DNA of 64,000 nt. Source: Chamaea fasciata (taxonomy: Eukaryota; Chordata; Aves; Passeriformes; Sylviidae). Each line of letters starts with the position of its first letter. Positions within the stretch are counted from its first letter, which is position 1. Shown here in pieces: positions 57,801-64,000 of the stretch. The stretch lies in the NCBI GenBank assembly GCA_029207755.1, contig JARCOQ010000016.1, forward strand, positions 14,777,307-14,841,306, in the 5' to 3' direction. The position numbers were made by a program, and so were the translations under genes. The notes under the pieces are model-generated. The model worked only from the letters and a program-made list of their open reading frames with translations, did no database searches and was not told the DNA's origin.

Positions 57801-60800
57801 AAAATTTCTCGACTGAAAGTGTGATAAGGCATTGGAACAAGCTGCCCATTCTATCCCTGGAAATGTTCAAAAAGCCTGTGGATGGGCACTTGTGGGCATG
57901 GGCTGGTGGTGGGTTAATGGTTGGACTCAGTGAGGTTTTCCAACCTTAAATGATTCTATGAATCAAAACCTCCCAGTTTGTGGATCTGTATCTTCCTTCT
58001 GCAGAGAGTCTTTGGGTACTTGGCAATGGAAGGGTTTGTACCTCAAGCAGTTAATCTGGGATATCCTTTGCTATAGGATCCTGTTTGAGGCAAAAATATG
58101 GCAGGGATGGGAATTTTCTGTGCCGAGCAAGAGTTTCACAATGGTAAAGAGGAGTTTGAAGCCCTGAGAAGGGCTGGCTGAGACCCTTCAGCCTGTTCTG
58201 CCAGTCACTGTGGGGTTCCTACATCCTCCTCAGGCTCCAGCTGGGTGTGGATGGACTCTACCAGACTCAGCTCTTGGATGGGCCCCTCTTGGGTTGAGTT
58301 TTCTTGTTTCACCTGTGTAAGGAGGTGTGGTTTTTTGGCTTTCCAGACCCTGGGATTGCTATAAACAGTATCAGCATGTCCCTGACCTTCTGTGCCACGG
58401 GATCAGAGGATGGCTACGTGAGGCTGTGGCCACTGGACTTCTCAGCTGCTGTGTTAGAGGCAGGTGAGTAGAGGTGGGAGTGGTGCCACAGCACTCCTCA
58501 TCAGTGTGGGCTGCGTTATGTGTGCTGCCTCCAGGGCTGACTGGCTTGGAAGTCTTCAGTGGCAATTATTCATGTTTATTCTTGTAACTCATAGGAGAAA
58601 GGCAGGATCTCCTGGGAGAGAATAGACTTCCCATCTTGATTTCTGTGCCCTTCTAGCCACAGCTCATCTGTCCATGAAAAATTTGGGGAGTTGTCGAGCA
58701 CTTCTTGATTGTTTTGGTTGTTTTTGAAACGATCACCATTACAGCAGAGCCCAGGGACGTTAGGAAGGGTGGAGGCTGTTCTCTCTAATCAGTCACTAAA
58801 CTCACACCTGCAAGCGTTCAGCCTTCAGGTTGTGGGCTGCTCATTCCTGTGGGCATTGCTTTCCTCAATGTGGGCTTCTTGGTTTAGGTAGACAGGTGTC
58901 TGCCAGGGAGGGTTGGAGTCTCCCTTAAAATGTAAGCCCCTCCCCCCTTTTCCAAATTATTATAAATTTGCAATTAAAAGGCTGTCAGGCAAAGATTTTG
59001 GGAATAGGTAGAGCAGTTCTTTACTAGGGATATAAAAATACAGATGTTGTGGTACAGAAGAATAAGCAAGCAAACAAACAAACAAGAAATCCTAGAAAAC
59101 CCTGACAGAGTCAGAAATACAACCTGACGCCCTGTTGGTCAGGGTGTTGGAAGCAGTCCACAGTAAGCCCTCCTGGAGTGGCAGATGTGGTTCTGTTGGA
59201 GTAGAGATGGTCCTGTCGAAGAAAGGGTCCAGTAATGGTGAGATGGGTCTGGTCTTCCTCCAGGAATCCAGTGGAAAACTGGATACCTAGTGGGACTGTG
59301 GCTCCTTTTTATCTAGGGTTAAGATGGTTTGGTTCCTCCTCCCTGTGTGGAGCAGCTTACAACAGTGCACTGTAACGTGGAATGTCATTGATGAGCTCTT
59401 AATGGTCCAGTAGCAGAAGACATTCCCATGGAAGTAGTGAAACAATGAAGAGAGATAAGTAGCACACCACCATCTGATAAGTGACACTGACCCATTTGGG
59501 CAAAGATAAGCAATTCTGCTCCACCCAGATGGAATAGAATAATATGCTCTTTACAAAACCCATGACAGTGGGTCTGTAGCTGCTCCTTTCCCAGAGGATT
59601 TGTTGACTCCTGTGTCTTTCCCCAGAGCATGAGGGTTCTGTGAGTTCTGTCTGCATCAGCCCAGACAGCCACAAAGTCCTGTCCACGACAGCTACTGGGA
59701 ATCTGGGCTACCTGGACATCCAGGCCCGGGACTACAACACACTGATGCGCTCTCACAAGGAATCTCTGCTGGGGTTCTCTGTGGAGGGGAAGTGGGAGCA
59801 GATAGCAACAGTGTCCCAGGACAACACCATCCGAGTGTGGGACCTGGCCTCCAGGCAGCAGGTGGGTGAGACTAGAGGTAGGTGGTGTCTCATGTTTATT
59901 AAGAGGCTCCCTGGTCTCTGTTTGGTCCAGTTATCAAAGCCCTGTGGTTCAGGAGCCCTCCCTGAAACATGAGGGGGTCCTGTGGGCAAGAGACCCTTTG
60001 GAAGTAGGGAATTCTGAGGTATTGTTAGACAAAACTATTTCCTTTTTCTCCATCTGTTGAAGATTGCCTTTTAGCACAAACCATAACACCCAAAGGGCTT
60101 TATCTAAATGCCCAAAGGATTTCCCTGGGCTTTGGATCCATCCAGGCAGGAGCAGGGACACACTCATGGTGGAGATGTGAGGCTGACCAGTTGTTGGGTC
60201 CAGCTGCAGCTCCAGTCCTCTCCAGCTTCATGCCCGTGGTGTCTCTTCCCTGCAGCTGTATGACTTTGCAGCTGCAGAGGAAACTCCGTGTACCGTGGCC
60301 TTCCACCCCTTCTGGAACATGCTGGCCTGTGGCTTCGACAGCGGCGTGGTGCGGATCTTCAGCCTGGCTGCCTCTGACCTCCAGCTGGAGCACAAGTGAG
60401 TGAAGTGGGAGCTACATGGGCTCTAACTGGGTGAGGAGACAGAGCCACAGTGACAATCATGGAGCTCCACAAGCCTCAGGTCCCAGCTGGGTGGGTTTGG
60501 GGCAGATCCCGCTGTGCCGAAGCTCCGGGTGATGAAAGCCTTGAGGGCTTTCTTTGTGACTTCCCAGTGGACAGCAGTAGGAAAGAACTTGTCCTAGAGA
60601 GCAGCTGGGCAGGGAGCCCTTGTGAGCCTCAGTGTGGGATTGGGAGGACACTCCCAAGGGAGAGGGAGCAGGTTCCACCCAGGCCTGGAGCGCTGCATTT
60701 GGGGCTCGGTTTTCTGGCAGGTTGGAGAGTTGGTTGTCCTGGGCTGCTACAGGGATGAGCACAGTGGGGTCCTCCTCTGTTCCTGGTTAATTTATTCTCT

Positions 60801-63800
60801 TGGGTTCTTCACCATGTTACACTCAACATCACCACTGTTCCCTCTGTCTGTGACTCTTTTTTCTCTTCCTTCTTCCACGTTTTCTGCCCTCTTTCAGGCA
60901 GCACCGCACTGCGATCACCGGGCTGACCTTCTCTCCCGATGGCAATTTGATGTTCAGCTCCTGCTTGCAGGGAACTCTGGCTCTGTACCGATTTGTGGCA
61001 CAGAAAGCACAAGTTCTGAGAGTCCTGGGTAAGACTCTGGGGTTGGGGTTGCCTTTCTTCTTTTTTTGTATTAGCACAGACATCCTGACACCAGAGCCAA
61101 CCCAAACTCCTCCTGCTTGGGGTGATATTCCCCATGAACCTTCTGAATTTTGTCATTTCTCCCTGCAGTGGGCATTGCTGAGGCACCTCCAGTCCTGGGG
61201 CCAGTTCTGGGCTCCTTGCAACAGAGACAATGAGGGGCTGGAGCATGTCCAGGGAAGGGAACAGAGCTGGGGAAGGGGCTGGAGCACCAGGAGCAGCTGA
61301 GGGAGCTGGGAAAGGGGCTCAGCCTGGAGAAAAGGAGGCTCAGGGGGGACCTTGTGGCTCTGCACAACTTCCTGACAGGAGGGGACAGCTGGGGGAGTTG
61401 GGCTCTGCTCCCAGGCAACAGGGACAGGACAAGGGGAAATGGCCTCAAGTTGTGCCAGTGGAGGTTTAGATTTGATCATGAGAGAATTTCTTCATGGACA
61501 GGAAGCTCAGGTCCTGGCACAGCTGCCCAGGGCAGTGGTGGGGTCACCATCCCTGGGGGGATTTAAAAGACATGTAGGTGTGGCACCTGAGGACATATTT
61601 TAGTGGATTTGATCATACTAGAGGGCTTTCCCAACCTTAATGATTCTGTGATTTCTGTTTGTACCTTCTGTGTGAGCAAACCCCAGTGACTGCCAGCACT
61701 TCCCTACCTGTGCTGGTTCAAACCCTCTCATCCTGCTGGTGTGATGACTTCATGAATGTGCTGAGGTCACAGAGGTTTATTCATGCCCAGGCCCTGACTC
61801 TTTCCATTCTGTGCCTGTGCAGTTTAATTTATTTGAAGTGAATTGTTGCCCTAATCCTGCCTGCAGCAGAGCTGCTCTGCGCTGGTGAATGGAGCTGGTG
61901 GAAAGCTAGAGGCAGGGCAGGGGCAAGGCTGTTTGCAAAAATTAGTGTCACATTTAATGTACGCTTTGGAAATGAGTTGTGACAGCACAAGCTTGGGCAG
62001 GGAAAGGGAACTCCGATTTTTATACACTGCAACATTGCACAAAGAGGAGGAACCTGCCCCAGGAAGCATGCAGAAGGAACAGGGGTTTAAGGAATCAGGG
62101 AATTCATCCAGAATCACCCAGGTTTGGTGTCGGTGCTGCAGCTGGACCTTTGCATGGTGACTCTGCTCTGAAACTCTGTTTGCTGCCTGGTCACGTTCCA
62201 GGGACAGAGCAGTGGAATTATGGTCATGGAATAAGTACAGAGAATTGCTGTAATTTCTGTGATTTTCAGACCTTTGGGTCTCTCTGCCCTCTGGACTGAC
62301 ATCAGCGTGCTGGTGTTCAGCACTGACTTCATTCTGCCCTGGGTTCAGACACCCAGGCTGCAGCTGAGATCTCAGAGAGCTCCTCATCACAGCCTCTTGT
62401 AACGCTAAAAAATAAGCCCTAACATCAATTTTATTCCTTTGACTTTGTTCTGCTCTCCTTGAAAACACTGCATGTTCACTCAGGCAGCAAGCTGTGCATC
62501 TCAACCTTGTTTTTGAGGTGGTTCACTGCACATTCTGGGTGTGTAAGTAAAATTTGTAGCATCTCCTACGGTACAGGTTGCTTTTTTTCTCAGGCTGCAG
62601 GAGAAGCTGCAGCTGCTGTTCAGCAGCACCCTCAGAGTGGGCTTTGCTCCTCCTCACTCTCTTGCTGTGTCCCCCAGGCAATGTGGTGGCCCGGGATGCT
62701 GGGAGTGGCATGGACACTCTGGTGGTCAGTGGGGACAGTCGCCTGCTGGCCTTCGTGGGGCCCTCCAAGTATGTCGTGACAGTGATGGAGGCCTGCTCAC
62801 TGGATGAGGTACCCAGCAGACTCCCCTCGCTCCTGGGGACAGGGGTGTCCCCTGCAAACTCCATAGGCAGCATCCAGGGAGGGGGATCGGGGCGTGGGGC
62901 ACCAGCTGACAGTGAGCTCCCTGTGTTGCCTTCTGTGAGACAGAAACAACAAATTCAAGGTTTCTTTTCCTCTGACTTCATTCCCCTCTAGAAAGATAAT
63001 GTGGAGAGATGCTGTGGAGACTGTCAGCTCTCACCTCTCTCTTGACCTGCTCTCCTGGGCATTGCCTGGACCTGCAGCCCCTCATTGAGTGGGAAGGGAA
63101 GGATCCAGGGGGTCTCCATAGCCTTGTGTTTGGAGCACAGGAGCAATCCTGAGGCTCCTGCAGTGTTTGTTCAGTGGCTCTTTGTTCCACAGCTGCTGAG
63201 GGTGGACATCAGCATCCTGGACCTGCACAGCAACATCTTGGACTCTGCAGTGAATGTCTGCTTTGGTCCTGTGCCTCAGGGCGAGCTCCTGGTATCCACT
63301 TCTTCCAACAAAATCCTCGTGCTTGATGCAAAAACCGGACAACTGGTGCGAGAGGTAGGACACTGAAATTCATCCTGAGGTCTCCCGTGGGGGCTGGGCA
63401 CTTCATGTCTCTGTGGGAGGTTAAATGAGAGAAAAACTCCTCCAGGAGCTCACAGGCTTGAAAAAAACACAAGTGGGAAGCCTGCAGCTGTCCCAGTGTG
63501 CTCGTGCTCAGGGTGAGCCTGAGCTTGTCCTTGTTTTCCACACTGTCACACTGCAGTTCTCTTGCTGAAGTGTAAACAAGGATATGAACCAGCTCAGCTA
63601 AGGCTGCTGGTGCCATTTCTTGTCCTCAGGTGTCCCCTGTGCACAGGCTGACCTGTTCTTCCTTGGCACTGAGCAAGGATGGCCAGTACCTGCTCACTGC
63701 TGGTGACAAGGTCATCAAAGTGTGGGACTATCGGATGCGCTTCAACATCAACTTCCAGGTACTGCCCACACAGGGAGGGAAGGGGGTGGTGTTGCATTGC

Positions 63801-64000
63801 TGAGTCCCCAGAGAAGAGAGCAACAAATGGGCTCTGCATGACTTGGCCCAGTGTCCCCAGTCCCAGTTTGCCCAGCAGAGAAATGCAGCCCCAATCCCAC
63901 ATTGTAGCAATGCCCAGCAGTGGGCACAGGCTGGAGCTGCCACAGCACCCCAGTGAGACCCTCTGCAAAGGACAGAGGTAGGTGATAGCTCTGTGTTAGG
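45833..64000 (+). CDS. WDR90: WD repeat protein 90 (POC16), 5-prime part, continues beyond window
   Basis: Centriole inner-scaffold protein that localises to the microtubule-triplet wall and supports centriole integrity and ciliogenesis. 23 coding exons, 976 codons, all phases fitting: 45833-45842, 46898-46989, 47077-47253, 47514-47631, 48216-48386, 49588-49711, 50047-50114, 50209-50309, 51369-51596, 52267-52335, 53285-53395, 53928-54073, 54344-54401, 55620-55738, 56154-56315, 56985-57112, 58347-58463, 59626-59861, 60256-60395, 60898-61028, 62678-62808, 63193-63354, 63630-63758. Residues 1-185 form a CFA20/DUF667 domain (KGTIYRIRGS, QSLGLTGRYLYLLFRPLP, FSNLFKEFKSTATWLQFP). Residues 250-375 are a variable linker, followed by WD40 repeats (VGRLWDF, DNIWLWRV, EDGYVRLWPLDF, DNTIRVWDL, DKVIKVWDY). 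The first exon supplies only ten bases. The human protein has about 1750 residues, so a little over half is present. No frameshift or internal stop was seen. Confidence 0.94.
45880..46770 (+). repeat. GC-rich minisatellite filling WDR90 intron 1
   Basis: Degenerate copies of a roughly 43-50-bp unit, recognisable by GGTGTCACCGGGCATGGGG / CTGTCACCAGGGCGGGAGG phrases. It generates long but meaningless open frames. Confidence 0.65.
47735..47888 (+). mobile_element. CR1 3-prime end fragment (plus)
   Basis: GAGTGTCCAAGGCCAGGTTGGATGGG to GTCCCTCCCAACCCAAACCATTCCAGGGTTTTATGAT, a CR1 terminus in WDR90 intron 4. Confidence 0.85.
48565..48832 (-). mobile_element. CR1 LINE fragment (minus)
   Basis: GGCAGGGACATCTTCCACTAGCTCAGG, GGATCCAGGGGCAGCCACAGC and TCCCCTTATCCTGTCCCTCCATGCCC identify a CR1 copy lacking its extreme 3-prime end. 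WDR90 intron 5. Confidence 0.85.
48833..49480. other. AT-richer part of WDR90 intron 5
   Basis: No exon recognised. The protein chain is continuous between 48386 and 49588, so no exon is expected here. The sequence matches no repeat family known to me. Confidence 0.45.
50815..51170 (+). mobile_element. CR1 LINE fragment (plus)
   Basis: AAAGGATGGCCATGAGGATGGTGAAGGG, GTTAGGGGAGGTTTTTATGGATATT and CCAGAGCTCCAGGAGCATTTGGACAAGG. Same subfamily type as the 34.9-kb copy, 3-prime end lost. WDR90 intron 8. Confidence 0.82.
51870..52015 (+). mobile_element. CR1 3-prime end fragment (plus)
   Basis: CTGGAAGTGTCCAAGGCC to GGTTCCTTCCAACCCAGTCCCAGTCTGGGATTGT, in WDR90 intron 9. Confidence 0.82.
52528..52915 (-). 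mobile_element. CR1 LINE fragment (minus)
   Basis: AGAATCATAGGATGGAAAAGTCC, AAGTGCCACATCCACATGTC and CCAACCTAAACCTCTCCTGGC. WDR90 intron 10. Confidence 0.88.
53100..53225 (-). mobile_element. CR1 LINE fragment (minus)
   Basis: GGGAAGGGACCTCAAAGCCCATCCC followed by CATGGGCAGGGCCACCTCCCACTAGCCCAGG. Ends about 60 bp before WDR90 exon 11. Confidence 0.82.
53495..53865. mobile_element. Probable passerine retroviral LTR (solo, degraded)
   Basis: A unique AT-richer block starting near GGCTAGACAGTGTTAAAGG. It contains TTTATTTAAAAGGCCTTTAAAGG, GCAGTACAAGAGCCCAGCTGAGGCTACACCCAAG and TATAAGTTTTGGTCCATTTACATGTTGG, phrases I associate with LTRs of songbird endogenous retroviruses. No internal viral genes flank it. 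Ends and target-site duplication were not defined. Confidence 0.55.
55765..55998 (+). mobile_element. CR1 LINE fragment (plus)
   Basis: GATATTGGGGAGAAATTGTTCCCTGGGAGGG to GAGCTTTAAGGTCCCTTTGCCCCAAACCACTTTCATTC. Starts about 30 bp after WDR90 exon 14. Confidence 0.85.
57113..57690. other. AT-rich part of WDR90 intron 16
   Basis: No exon or repeat recognised. The WDR90 chain joins 57112 to 58347 directly. Confidence 0.45.
57780..57966 (+). mobile_element. CR1 3-prime end fragment (plus)
   Basis: TTTAGGTTGAATATTGGGCAAAATTTC to GGTTTTCCAACCTTAAATGATTCTATGAATC, an intact CR1 terminus in WDR90 intron 16. Confidence 0.88.
58890..59605. mobile_element. Probable passerine retroviral LTR (solo)
   Basis: About 700 bp with TGTAAGCCCCTCCCC, ATTATTATAAATTTGCAATTAAAAGGCTGTCAGGCAAAG, CAGAGTCAGAAATACAACCTGACGCCCTGTTGGTCAGGGTGTTGG and GGCTCCTTTTTATCTAGG. 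This fits an LTR type I recall as common in songbird genomes. It fills most of WDR90 intron 17. No coding remnant is seen, so it is likely a solo LTR. Exact ends are uncertain. Confidence 0.6.
61185..61655 (+). mobile_element. CR1 LINE fragment (plus)
   Basis: GGGGCTGGAGCATGTCCAGGGAAGGG through GGATTTAAAAGACATGTAGGTGTGGCACC to CCCAACCTTAATGATTCTGTGATT. Nearly the same sequence as the copy at 44785-45285. WDR90 intron 20. Confidence 0.9.
61660..62670. other. Right part of WDR90 intron 20
   Basis: No exon or repeat recognised in about 1 kb. The protein joins exon 20 (ends 61028) to exon 21 (starts 62678) in phase. Confidence 0.45.

Noticed and set aside
61071..61479. Open frames of 79-125 codons in WDR90 intron 20
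   Set aside because: They overlap a CR1 copy; the same peptides appear at the twin copy near 44.9 kb.

Overview
This 64 kb window is nuclear DNA from a bird, probably a songbird. Every gene is a vertebrate-type gene with GT-AG introns. The introns carry many CR1 retrotransposon fragments (the dominant avian LINE) and two LTR-like segments that resemble passerine retroviral LTRs. The left 21 kb is very GC-rich, with short introns full of minisatellites, as on avian microchromosomes; the right 42 kb is less GC-rich and richer in CR1. No prokaryotic features, CRISPR arrays, tRNA or rRNA genes were seen.

Layout from left to right. (1) 1-2570: non-coding flank with a near-perfect RFX X-box. (2) 3535-6229 (+): SEPTIN12, nine coding exons. 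(3) 7236-8102 (+): an intronless MYADM-family MARVEL membrane protein. (4) 11433-16876 (+): a divergent paralog of PITPNC1 (phosphatidylinositol/phosphatidic-acid transfer protein) with an 8-nt microexon and two alternative last coding exons. (5) 17666-20388 (-): MSS51, an MYND zinc-finger protein, convergent with the previous gene and with its poly(A) signal only about 35 bp away. (6) 21907-45632 (+): CFAP70 (TTC18), an axonemal TPR protein, 27 coding exons, divergent from MSS51 across a CpG-rich region. (7) 45833 to beyond 64000 (+): WDR90 (POC16), 23 coding exons seen, running off the right edge. The exon chains of the multi-exon genes were joined by hand; each keeps its reading frame across all splice junctions and gives an uninterrupted protein that follows its family.

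Shared theme: three of the six genes work in cilia, centrioles or the sperm tail (SEPTIN12, CFAP70, WDR90), and RFX X-box-like motifs occur in several non-coding positions beside or inside these genes. MSS51 is a muscle/mitochondrial gene, and the PITPNC1 paralog and MYADM relative act in lipid transfer and membranes. I found no evidence of a wholly new system. The most notable points are the microexon and duplicated last exon of the PITPNC1 paralog, the compact gene borders (MSS51/PITPNC1 paralog, CFAP70/WDR90), the mixed synteny, and a 30-bp minisatellite with higher-order structure inside CFAP70.
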